From the NCBI RefSeq assembly GCF_002999335.1, contig NW_020312292.1:218477-282476 (forward strand): a stretch of DNA of 64,000 bases, read 5' to 3'. The position numbers were made by a program, and so were the translations under genes. Each line of letters starts with the position of its first letter. The first letter of the stretch is position 1. Positions 1 through 10,600 of the stretch are shown piece after piece. The DNA comes from Cyclospora cayetanensis. Lineage: Eukaryota > Apicomplexa > Conoidasida > Eucoccidiorida > Eimeriidae. The notes beneath the pieces were generated by a model that saw only the letters and a list, made by a program, of their open reading frames with translations, had not been told where the DNA came from and searched no databases.

Positions 1-377
1 TGAACGTGCGAATGTGTTTAGGCTCGCAAACATTATTTCAACACCATGGAAGGCTCTCAGCAGACCGTAAGAGACTCTAAGGAAACAAATAATCGAACAT
101 CAAAAAGTTGCGGTTGGTCGTGTTACAAGGAAGGGTTGTGGCAACTGTTTTAGCCAGAAACCGCTTCAGTTGAACTCCCCCACAAGGAAATATCTAGAAC
201 AGAGTTGTAGCTAACGCTTTATTGATGAATGCTCGGTTTCGAAGGGCCTCAAGTTAGGAATGCATGCAAGCTGTTCCCGTTATAAGGTATCAAAATTCAG
301 TGCCTAGGCGCCTTGTAAGAGTTAGTGTAACATGCAAATCGGTATTCAGTCTCGGTTTTAAATCCTTCTCGCAAAGG
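1..377. other. Region downstream of CAP, no gene seen
   Basis: This is the 3' flank of the CAP gene. The reading frame at 264-518 on the plus strand overlaps the CAP exon antisense and has no recognisable features. No repeat or RNA gene was seen. Confidence 0.5.
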
Positions 378-1064
378 CTAACAGGAGTACAAGTCGGACA
401 CTCTGGTATGGAGCTTGCCATTAGTGTCCAGTTTATGGTGAAATTGTTCGGGAACAACAACCTCTACCCAGTCTCCCTCGTCACCCGGTTGTGGGTAGTT
501 AAGATTCATTTCAGATGACTTGCTGGTGGTGATTTCCACGTTTTTGCTTTTCTCTGAAACGTAAATATCGACCTTTTGACTCTTGTCGATCGATATTGAA
601 GGTACTGTGCCAGTCACCTGCAGTTTGACTTTCTGGCAGTTCACAATTTCAATAGTAGCGATCAGATTGCTCACGCATACTCGCATATTCTTGCAGGAAT
701 CCAAAATCACTGAGTTAACCTTCGGCTCAACTTGCAAAGCCAGGCCATCGCAGTCTCGCACCTACAGGCGCCATAAGCACACCACCAACAAAGCACGATG
801 CGCAGCACAGAACAAACAAACTGCAGTACGGATGCAGACCTCAATACTTGCCTCGATTCTCTGCATGTAGTAAGGGACCGTTTTATCGTGAAATATCACG
901 GCCGAATCCGTGCACATAGGATATGCAAACTGGTTACACGAGGCTAACCTGAATCTTGTGCTTCATCTGGGCGTCTTTTATCGTTTGAACACAGCCAGGA
1001 TTCACAAAATTCTCCACGAGCCATGTGTCTCTTTCGAGCACAAGCTTGCCGGGTTGGACCCGTC
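378..1064 (-). CDS. CAP: Adenylyl cyclase-associated protein (CAP), C-terminal actin-binding domain, 5' end unresolved
   Basis: Two exons are readable: 1064-949 and 761-378 (stop). The junction CAG|GTTAGC to TAG|GTGCGA joins in phase 0. The protein carries the CAP C-terminal beta-helix (CARP) fold signature: a Leu-Glu-Arg-Asp-Thr-Trp start with VENF, an IKDAQMKHKIQ strand, DSCKNMRV, VNCQKVKLQVTG, VPSISIDKSQ, KSSEMN and VPEQF. CAP binds actin monomers and promotes nucleotide exchange. Coccidian CAP is known to be reduced to little more than this domain, which fits the short reading frame here. The 1064 acceptor (TGTGTAG|GA) starts mid-codon, so at least one exon carrying the start codon lies to the right; I could not place it. 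The family call is strong and the N-terminus is open. Confidence 0.88.
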
Positions 1065-3583
1065 CTACACAAGATTGACAAGAGGCAGACAGAGTGTTTA
1101 CGAGAAAAGCATCGACAGAAACGCCTGCCTTGGGAATTCTAATTTCGCTGTGGACTTTGAACAATGGGACTGACGTGTGGACCACTGCCACTCAGCTAGA
1201 TCTCCAATAGCAAGAATACTTCCGGGAGTCCAGCCCCGATATGCCAAACAGCATAATTTTACAGTGGGAAGCTGTTTAAAACGCCTTACCTCCACTTGCG
1301 CCACTCATCGTGAGGGAGCTAGCAGAGTCTTGACCTATCTGGCCACCGTGAAAACGGGCGTTAAAACAGAGACTTGGATGTAGATCCACTGGCTCACTTG
1401 AAATCAAGTTATATATCTTAAATTAAACAAGATCATCCATCGGTACTCAGTCAAGCCCGGCTGTTTAGCAGCTGATGACGCATCATCAGTGCGATGCATT
1501 CGACGAGACTGCAAGCTCCCGATGAAACGCAGTCGGAAGCCTACTGCGTGGTATGAAGATTCCTGAATATTCTCCCCTACATACGCAATTATTTCATATA
1601 TCTGTAAGGAAAAGTGTAGTAGGAGAGCTTTAAAACCTTATTGAGGCAGCTTGGTGACGGCAACAGTAAACGTCAGCCAGCTGCAAGTTACTCCTTGAGT
1701 CTCTCGCAAACAAACTTTTCCCACCGATACATTACCGTATAAAGAGTCAGAAACCCAGAAGTTTTCATCTCGCGCATCATTGACGGTTGGTAGTGCACAC
1801 TTACACGATTCCCAACTACCACAGCTCCGGAGAGTGCTAGTAATAGTGAGCATAAGTGTTTTAATAGATGTGGTAGCTGGTACCGACGAGTAGTAGGGCA
1901 GCCATTTCATCGCATCACACCACAATACGAATCAATATATTGCAGTGTGCAGAGTTTCCTACGTTCTCGTAGATACAGTTGCAGGGTAGGACTCCAGCTC
2001 TCCTCAAGAGAACACTGGCCGAATGCCATGCTCTTGTGGGGAAGCTTGCAACACTCAAAAGTATCAAGCCGCATCTACGAGCCTAGCCTTTCACTGTGAC
2101 AGTGCAATACTGTAGCATGTGAAAGCTGTTCCCCAGAACGCCCTGTGTATAAAAACTTGAATTTGGGGCCAGTATACCTTGCATGCAACTAATCCTGTTT
2201 GCTTGAATTGTCATATATATGCGCATGAAATTTTTACTACCGGAACTGTATAGCGTGCGCTAAGACTCATAAGAAATGTACAAGGCTAACCTACAATTAA
2301 ACACTTCTTACCACACTGGCAATAGTTAACAAAGAATTGGTTTAAAACTGACTATTTAGTTTGTCATCCCCTGCATCTTATTCATTTCATGGTACTGTAA
2401 GATCAATACAAAAAGACACAGTGTTGCGTGCTTGCGTGCTAGATGCTAAGTCCAACAAGGTCTGAAAATCCTCAAAAAACTTTGGGGTACCAGCAATGCG
2501 CACCCGGTTGACCTTTCCTCCTTATGCCGGAAGCCTGGGCGAAAGCAGGCAGTGGAAGAAGGGACCTCTTTTGATAGATAATAGCTTTTTATTTTGTCTG
2601 TGTTGTGTGGATTGGAGTGCCTCTCTACGGATAAATTGAAGTGGGGCGTTACAGGAGCAACAGCTTTTCATTGGCAATGAGTGACAAAATCAGTTGCAGT
2701 TTCTCCAATAAGATCTACTGACTAAACTGGCTGGTGCAGTTGATCAGCGTTGCTATTCATACCAACAGGCTAGTTATACTTGAGTTTGACGCAGTATTAC
2801 ATAAGACATCACCAAGGGTCGCCATGTATTAAGGATGCGGAGTTAGGCTGGATGACGCGTTTTTGTTTCCTAATAGAATGGCTCGTATTAAGCCATAGCA
2901 TTCCCGCTTTTCTCAAGGCAAGTAATCACTTTGTGTATTACTCCAAGATGAGCTCAATACATAACACTGCCTTTTGCTTTGATAGTCAAAAGCCACTGCA
3001 AAATTTGCTCGCTGGCACTCCGTTTGCACAAGCAAACTACTGCAGTCCACCTAAAAAGTACTAAAGGACACTTTACTACCCTTGCGTTAGATAACGATAG
3101 AGTAGACGATTCAAAGATTTCAACTTGAAGCACAGGGGCACGGGTAAGAAAAAACCTCAGCAGTAGCGCGCAGAATGCAACAAAGACATATACCAACCGA
3201 TGCGCTCATGTATTTTTAACGAATAGGTACGCCCGAATGTCCGTTGCCATGATAATTGAGCCATCGTTCATGGCACTGAGCTCATTAAAAATTGTGTATC
3301 GCTGGCTCAACGTACACTTCAGAGAAGCGGCTGCTTGCCACACCATGAAGAATTGCACATAAAGAGTTTTATAGTGGGGCGAAACTACGCACCGCAGCAG
3401 CCAGAACCCCTAAAGCGTGGCGTTGGAAGCACCATGCTTTCTCTCCAGGATTCCTCAGACACCACATTGAAGCGTGAGCAGCATCTTTGAGACCCAAACA
3501 TCTACTTTGCATCAGTGTGCACATCTGGAGCAGGCTCTCCTCCCTCCATAAGATGCGCCAAAGCCTCATACGACACTAAATTC
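1065..3583. other. Gap between CAP and secreted protein gene
   Basis: No convincing gene was found. It probably contains the unplaced first exon(s) and promoter of CAP, which is read leftward. A minus-strand frame at 1638-1925 has three cysteines and a hydrophobic start but no clear splice or family signal. The sequence is AT-leaning with many short stops. Confidence 0.4.
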
Positions 3584-4318
3584 TCAGTATCTCGTAAGGT
3601 CTTTTACTTGCACAGCGTAGTCGATGCGTGGGAATCGCACAAGGAATGTGCCGCTTGATAACTTTTGAATGTCAGCATGAAAGCCCGCAGCTGCTAACAC
3701 GGGGGTCATAGCCACAAGGGGAAGTAGGGCTTCGATGGCACTGTCTTTGCTGACGCTTGATATCCAGGAAGCCTCTGCAGACTCGCCGACAGATTGCAGC
3801 GGCTCCGAGTTATTCCAAGCATCATTTTCGGAAAGTTGCTGCTCTTCGGCTTTGGCAAAACCTTGTGCGTCAGTGTTCGGGGCCTCCAAAGTGGAGCCCG
3901 CTTGCGGTGTTGCAGCTGTGACGTCTCCATTCGAGCTTCCGAAGCTTTCCGTAGCATATTCGGTTTCTGGTGCTTGTTCCTCAGTCTGAGTGATGATCAG
4001 TTCTTCGCCAAACACTTCTTGGTCAGTTGGCTGCGTTGCCTCAGCACTATCTCGAATGGCATCCACCTCCGGAGCAAAATCTACAGCCCCAGTTACCTGA
4101 CCGCCGCTGACATCGTCTGCAGCAGACGGGGCGCCAGATTTAACTGCAGCTTCAATAGTTGTTGAAACGTTCTCTGGAGCATGCGTTCCTGGCGGATTCG
4201 TTTTGAAGAACATGCCCGACAGCAATGACGGCAGCAACATCTTGCACTGAGCATGTAGCACAGAATGGGTAGTGAGTGTCAAAAAAAGGAAGGGTGGAGG
4301 GACAATCGCGAGTTTCAT
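3584..4318 (-). CDS. Secreted acidic protein of unknown function
   Basis: This is a single open frame of 244 aa from the Met at 4318. That Met starts a textbook signal peptide (MKLAIVPPPFLFLTLTTHS, then an Ala-x-Cys-like cleavage zone). The frame stays open 34 codons further upstream, to an ATG at 4420, but that start would bury the signal sequence internally, so 4318 is preferred. The mature part is rich in Glu, Asp, Ala, Ser and Thr and looks disordered, without Cys pairs or repeats. It ends in a more ordered segment of about 45 residues (GFHADIQKLSSGTFLVRF). Secretion through the ER is an inference from the signal peptide; a dense-granule or surface role would be typical for such coccidian proteins but is not shown. 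No family was recognised. An additional upstream exon is possible. Confidence 0.55.
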   Translation of the reverse strand: MKLAIVPPPFLFLTLTTHSVLHAQCKMLLPSLLSGMFFKTNPPGTHAPENVSTTIEAAVKSGAPSAADDVSGGQVTGAVDFAPEVDAIRDSAEATQPTDQEVFGEELIITQTEEQAPETEYATESFGSSNGDVTAATPQAGSTLEAPNTDAQGFAKAEEQQLSENDAWNNSEPLQSVGESAEASWISSVSKDSAIEALLPLVAMTPVLAAAGFHADIQKLSSGTFLVRFPRIDYAVQVKDLTRY

Positions 4319-4968
4319 TTTGAACTGTAAATGCCTTGAAAGGATAAAGCCACTTGGTGCTCCAGCAGTTACATGAGCGTCGAAGTGTACAGTGCAGACT
4401 GAGACGCGAAAGTGGGACATCTGCTGAGCTGTCTAGACAGCACAGAGTATCTTTCTTCAGGGACGTGTGGCCCTCGTCATTCTAATGTAAATGCCAATCA
4501 AAGTGCACATTTTCATTCATATATCAATGAATGACTTCGCTGCGCTTGCCATTACTGGCAGAATGCCAATAAAGTGTCGTGGCTGGGTTATATGCAACTG
4601 GGAATGATCTACCAGTTGACACCTACGAGACGCGTCTCCGAAGATGGCGGGTGAGTCCTACTGGTGTAGAAGCTACTGAAACCAGCATTCTTACTACTTC
4701 TAATTGTTAGATCCCCTGCATCCATCACAAAACTCTAAAGTGGGCGTGCAGTACACTTGCTTGGGCAGGCGGATACCACAAAGACTACCTCCAGTTCCCA
4801 GCAGGCTCTCAGTTGAAGCTTTTAACAAACGATCCAATGGTGTATCACAAGAGCAGTGTTGAGACCGCTCTCTAACACAGGAGGGTTTCCCAATATTACG
4901 TTGGGAAGGATAGCTTACAAGCCGTACAATTGATCTGAAGCACACTTTGGACCCTTACGCGGAACATC
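4319..4968. other. Spacer between secreted protein and FKBP genes
   Basis: About 650 bases lie between the start of the secreted-protein gene and the stop of the FKBP gene, both read leftward. It holds the FKBP 3' end and presumably the promoter of the secreted protein gene. No gene was seen; the minus frame at 4700-4945 lacks support. Confidence 0.4.
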
Positions 4969-5996
4969 CTACTGAATCTGCAAGCATTCGATCTCGAATT
5001 GCAGATCAGCATTAGGCGGGATACCCCAAGCAGGAAAACCACTGGCTCCATACCCCACTGCACGCACACAGCAAAGCATAAAGCGTCCTACTGGAAACTA
5101 ATGATCATTTACTTGCAGTACACTACGGCTGCTCGGATAAGCACAGGACTGAAATGCTATGCATACTCTTAGCTGGAATGTAAATCATGCGGGCCTCCCC
5201 TAGATGCATGCCAAGTACTCCTTGATCCCAACCAGCAATCACTTGGCCAAGACCTGCTTGCCAAGTAAAAGGCTGCGAATGAAAATTTGTCAGAGGGCAC
5301 ATGTAAGAAAAGGTGGGATCGGGCTAATACACGATGAGCATGTACCTATGTCACCAAAAACGCCCGGGGGGGGGCAGATCTAATGTCTGGAGGTGCATTA
5401 CTAGCATGTGTCCCGTGACACTAAATGAGCAGAAGGGAGTTCACCAGCGTCATAGACCACCACTTCAACCTTAAGTGGACTGAAACGTGTTTAGGAAGCA
5501 CCTGCTGGCCTGGATCCTTCGTGGACCAGAATTTTTTCGCGGAACCGTCAGCCTGCAAAACGGATCCGGTTGCGTGGACGGTGACGCGTTGGCTCCTTGC
5601 CACTGTGGGGCCGGATCCAGCCTTGATGATGGAAGTCTTAAGCTCTGTCAGTGGAGCCATTGTAGGTAATGGAGGTTCCGTGAAGGTTGTATCCGGATTT
5701 TGCTGGCTTGAGGAGGGATGTTGCGCCGAATGGGCAGTGCGTGCGGGAGCCGAGGGTGAGGAACGTGGTACAACAACCCCTGACCACACGACTAATGAAC
5801 AAGTGAGGCCGCCAACAAGAACAAAAATGAGAAATACACTTACAAAACCAAAGAGAGTAAAGCGAGACTCCTCACGGGGGGCAATCTGCTGCTTAGATTG
5901 CTCTCGCGAATCCACTTCATGGGGGGTAACCCTGTGGCGCACGTCTGTGGCATTGCGGGAATTCTGCTTGCGCAATTTTTCCTCCATTATTACCAA
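4969..5996 (-). CDS. Membrane-anchored FKBP-type peptidyl-prolyl cis-trans isomerase
   Basis: Three exons: 5996-5502, 5272-5167 and 5057-4969, with phases 0 and 1 and clean GT-AG sites, encoding 229 aa. Residues about 1-45 are polar and basic. Residues 46-75 form one strong hydrophobic span (FTLFGFVSVFLIFVLVGG), followed by a Ser/Pro/Thr-rich linker and then the FKBP domain from about residue 122. Diagnostic blocks are VTVHATG, FWSTKDPGQ, the PFTW/GQVIAGWDQG core with the binding-pocket Val-Ile and Trp, and GYGASGFPAWGIPPN, ending FEIECLQIQ. The HATG/FWSTKDPGQ form is the plant/protist FKBP12-like subtype, in which the Tyr of human FKBP12's HYTG is Ala. The enzyme would catalyse prolyl isomerisation. 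With a basic N-terminus and an uncleaved anchor, a type II topology with the catalytic domain in the secretory lumen is inferred. Either Met1 or Met4 could be the start. Confidence 0.9.
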
Positions 5997-8796
5997 ACTA
6001 TATCATGCATGAATCACTGTTTCCATTCGAGTGTTGAGTACGCATTTTGAATGCAGACACAGAATGACATTCACTCTCTAGCTTTGGCAATAAGCCATTG
6101 GCAGCCCACTGCAGCGTGCAACAAAACGGCGATTTCCTCTTTCAGGGTGAATGGTAGCATCATATCCATATTCAGTATTAAACCGGCCATACTATGAGTA
6201 ATTTGCCTTTATATGTGGATGTGCAAATAAGTTTCCTTAGTTTATTCACTGGTATGCTGTAATATTAACTACCGGCACTGGGCGTTGCTTGCGCTACCGA
6301 GGGCGCATCTTCATTTTATGCCGGCTCAGAGGATGGGTGCAGAGTGAATTGACTAGAAACTGAAGTACTATGAGCGTCAAATACTAAGGTTGCACCTTGT
6401 AGTGCAATATTGCTAATAGCGGGGCGTACGAGACTTCAGACTAAGTAGCAGTGGTTTTTTCGCTCCAACCAAGGTGTCGGTAAGGAAACACTTCGCTCTG
6501 GAACTCAATACGAACTTGATAGAGCGCTATGCAATGGTTCCAGGAGAACTCCTGCCTTTTCTTATGCTCGCCACTGAAGGTTTAGGTTTTCAACATGAGT
6601 TGATAGAGAGACTGCTAGGGTGCCCGTTGCTCCACCCGTTAAGCACTCAGAGTATTCGATCTACAAGCAAGTACCCGCACACAACACATAGCACCCAGAC
6701 ACAGAACATTTACTTACATCATTCTTACGTAGCTCTACCATGTAGCAATTAAGTTTCATGAACAGCCAAACGAAATCCTAAAATTCTTTTTTGCCAAACG
6801 AAACATTAGAATTTCGTCCGCGACCTTTTGAAGTGCAGCAGTCTCAGCTAAACGAAAATCTTTTCTGCTACACTAGTATATTTAGCTAAAAATCAATAAA
6901 CTTTTGCCTGCTGATTTATCTGCTCGTATGTCTTATCTATTGCAGAGTATTGTTCGCTCGAACCTCGACGAGCAATATTCTGTGCGTGTGCACTGAATGT
7001 TGTGTGCAACTAGTTATAAAATGCTCAGGGAGCACATCGCATCTAGCAACGCTGACCCTAACTGTCTCGCTGTCCTGTTGAGAATCCTGCGTGGCGCGTG
7101 CATTGGAAGAGGGGAGCTTTAGGAAAACAGTCAACAGAATTTAATCAACTTTATACGGTGTAGGAGTGAATCGTCTTTCTACGGAGGTCATAGATGAACC
7201 GTTTTCTTCAATGGTACTGTTTAATCCAATGCAGCCGTTATTCCTCTCACGCTGCAGGGGTATTTAAGGTCGCTAAAGCAGGTCTCCTAATTTTGTTCAA
7301 CTCATGTTATCTCAGTAATTCGATTATCGTCGGCAGCAGACTGATAACAAATGCCCTTTGCCGAAGGAAGTTGACGCTGGCATTTCCCTTTTCAGGCTTC
7401 AGGGGCCGCTTGACGAATACTTGTGTATGCAGGAGCTCTACAGCCGCTAAAGAGGCTTTTTTGGCAGCCAAATAATGGTTGTGGATGTGTAGATGAGTTC
7501 ATGCAGACCAGAGAGGTGAGACGCCCGTAAGTACAGGCTAGTACTTGAAGGCTTCAACAGATGGTTGGAGATGTACCTCATCATGTAATAAGTACATAGG
7601 GAGAAAGAGGTGCTTCCTGTGGCATGAGTATCAGAGGGGTCATCAGTTCACCGGTGGTTCCTTCTACACAAGGAAGGCCATCTACCTTGTAGAGTTGTGA
7701 AGTGAATTGCCATTAGTATTGCGGGTCCAATTTCATTCTTCGCGGCTGAGTAGCCGTCTTAATTTCTAAGATGTGGCCTAGACGTCTACAGTCTATCAGG
7801 AACTGTAGCCCCTGACTAAGGTTAAAGTATCTACAGCATTGGATAATAATGAATCTGCATTACTAGAATAATTGTTCAAAGACTTTCTATAGCTATGCCC
7901 CATTCCACTTCAGCAGCGCCTTGTGAAGAGAATGAGCTAAGCGATGGACAGGGCTCGAAGGTGCGCACGGGGACAAATGTATATTTCAGCTAGTTGCTTG
8001 TAGCTAAAGTAGCAGTGATACCCTGTGGCGTAAGATTTACGTAAACTAGTGACAATAACTGGGTAATTTTTAAAGGCTACCCATGGTAGGCATTAGCTCT
8101 TCAAGGCAAAACATGCCTTGGTCAAGAAGGCAATTGTTCAAGAACGCGAGGAATATCGTTTGTGCGACTAGCGTCGAGTAAAGCAAAACCATGTACTCTT
8201 CGAAAGGCAACAATATTGACAGCCGCTCTCCCCTCAATCACTAAGGCTGCCGCTTCTAGCCCCATTTCACCAAAATCCCCCGCACCGTATGCCGTGGGTA
8301 CTGAATGGTCCTAGGTTCCAGCATCTTTACTGCTCGACGTGGATTGTCGCCCTCCCCATAGGTCATTTGCTTCCACGCTAAAGCTAATTAATAGTTTGGA
8401 GAGCTTTGAGACCTCTCTGTGAAGCTAATATTGCTTTGTTAGATAATAATAAACGATTCCAGCCACCTCATAACAAATGCCTTCTTTTCATGACCTTTTG
8501 GCCCACCTAGTTAAAGCTACAGATCCATCAGAATCAATTTCTCTGCTCGAAACACGCTGTAGACCGCCGATTTTTATAATTCCGTGTAGGTCTCTCTCGA
8601 ACGTTGCACATGCGTTCGTGTGCACTAGCCAGAATCTCATTAATTTCCTTCACTGTTGCAGAGGCTGCCGATTTCGAAACACCACGTCCAGGCTTGGATT
8701 TGAGGGGGGCTCCTCACTATAGAGTAGGAGTGCGGTGGACAGGCAGATGAACGAACGTAGTTTTGATTGTGAACGAATTAAACACTGGAAGGGATA
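5997..8796. other. Gene-poor spacer
   Basis: It contains the promoter side of the FKBP gene at its left end. Reading frames here are short, lack codon structure and carry no recognisable domain. No RNA gene or sharp repeat was seen. The right end borders the Ty3/gypsy remnant and may contain its decayed 3' end or LTR, which I could not delimit. Confidence 0.4.
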
Positions 8797-10600
8797 TCAA
8801 ACAAACCTTTTGGATTTGTATAAATAGACAATTGCAAATTTTGTGCGGTTAGCGAACTTAGTCTGTCCGTCAGCCTCAGGGTGGTCCACAGCGATTACAC
8901 TGTGGTCAATGTGTAGGAGGGTTATGAGCATGCAGTAGCACGCACTCACGTGTTCCCGACCTGTATCTGTGAGACTACTCCTTAGAAATCTGTTGAGCCT
9001 CCAGATATGAGTTTGAAATGATTGGGATTGAGTGGGCTTATTCGATGTGTATCGTAGCGGCAATTATATATCCGACGGTTGACCTCCGGCAGTACAACAA
9101 TACAGTTCACACTCACATCATTCCAGACTCTTTTAGAAACCGGACAGTTTTGCAAATGCAAGGTTTAGGAGAATTACGGTGCTTCATTGGCTGACGAGCT
9201 GGACAAAAGAGTGCATTTTTCCTTTCCTCAGGATGCACGTTTGGCCACCAGCAAAACATTTGAAAACTTCCCGCTGTAGTGTGAATGCACTAGCACTCGA
9301 AAGAATATGTTGATGTGCTGTGTACAAACTAGCGCTGTCGAGCAAAGGATAAATGCATAAGCCATGGGTTTTATACTTTGCTTTGACCCACAAAGACCAA
9401 TATCAGAGTGGTAGTACTTCACGCTCTAGCCTTTCTGGATTTTGGCAATAAAAGCAAATAAATGACTGTTTAAAGCATAAAACTCACCCAACTTACATGA
9501 AAGCTGTGCGTTAGCGGCACCAAAAGTAATTGCTCTGCACAGCAATGTGACGCTGGGACTTCATGCGAGCGCGTGGATGACCATGATGTTGTGTGATGCT
9601 CTCCATATACTTTGCTATCAAGTTGTATCCCAATATGCGAGTAAGGCATCGAGCAGCTCTACAATTATCAGAATCCTGAAACCTTTTGTATAGTACATGA
9701 AGGTCATATGGCCAGTTTGGACACTACTTCGTCGCCCATGTAAGTAAGGAAACGATCATTTTGCTTTAGAGGAAAAACACCCGATGGTCTGCCTCTAGAC
9801 CTGTTTCATACTTAGATATGTGGGCAGCTGTCGTGCAGAGCAGGCACCGGACGACTTGCAAGTCCCCTGAAAACGCTTTCATGCCGCGGTACCAGCCTCC
9901 TCTGTAGAGACCGCGCACTTCTTTTGGTTGGAAAAAACAGATATACGAGCAGGGGATTCGAGCAGCCAGAGCAAAGATATTCGGGGAATACGGTGCTAGC
10001 CAATAGAACGTCTCACCGTTCCTGAGGGTGTGCAACGGCAAAGGCCATTCCTCGATAGCATGAACCTGGAGCAAGTTTTTGTGGACGAAACATGGAAGTC
10101 CAGAACACACTTACGTGCTTGCATATACCACGGTGTGATTTGGGACAGCTAGAGTGCACGCCCTAGGTGGTAAGGGTGCAATTGAACAGTTCGCCGAAAT
10201 ACTAAGATGGCATTCATGTATACAGCCATCCACCCCTCCTTAACAAGGCATCCGATAAATTAGCCTCTACAGCCTTGCTGGTGCATAGAACCGTCCAATC
10301 GGCGTACATGCATTCTCTAGTTTGCCGCTGCGAATATGGAAGGCCCTTTAGTGCCTCTCGTTAGGGTGAGAGGAGATTTGTAAGAAAGTGTCAGTGTATA
10401 TCAAACATTGAATAGACTGTCGATTTTTCTAGTTTGTAGAGTACTTTGCCAAGATGAGGCATCGCAAGCGTATGGTTTCTGGTAGCCTTATTCAGATTAT
10501 TGAAGTCACCGCACACGCACCGCCTACCATCCATTTCTGGCATCGACCCAGGCCCTTGCCCAAATGCGCTGCTTGATTCCTGCACGTTTGCCGGTTGCAA
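8797..10600 (-). mobile_element. Degenerate Ty3/gypsy retrotransposon pol remnant
   Basis: Several broken minus-strand frames occur in the order expected for Ty3/gypsy pol. At 10600-10391 a reverse-transcriptase entry block reads DFNNLNKATRNHTLAMPHL and then STVYSMFDIH, matching the family pattern D-x-LNKAT...PLPRID...FSKLD. At about 10060-9900 there is an RT/RNase H junction (LRNGETFYW, cf. LLRKGEKFVW). At about 9400-9190 there is a possible integrase zinc region. At 9063-8797 there is the integrase core end HPEADGQTKFANRT (family HPQTDGQTERVNRT). Stops and frame changes separate all blocks, and the Glu of the integrase D,D-35-E triad position is Lys here, so the copy is dead. Frames at 12.2-12.9 kb, one with a VDAGSN protease-like string, may be the gag/protease end. 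No LTRs were identified. Confidence 0.72.

Noticed and set aside
1638..1925. Minus-strand open frame with a Cys-rich middle, considered as a surface antigen exon
   Set aside because: No signal peptide in the right place, no SRS cysteine pattern over a full domain and no supported splice sites.
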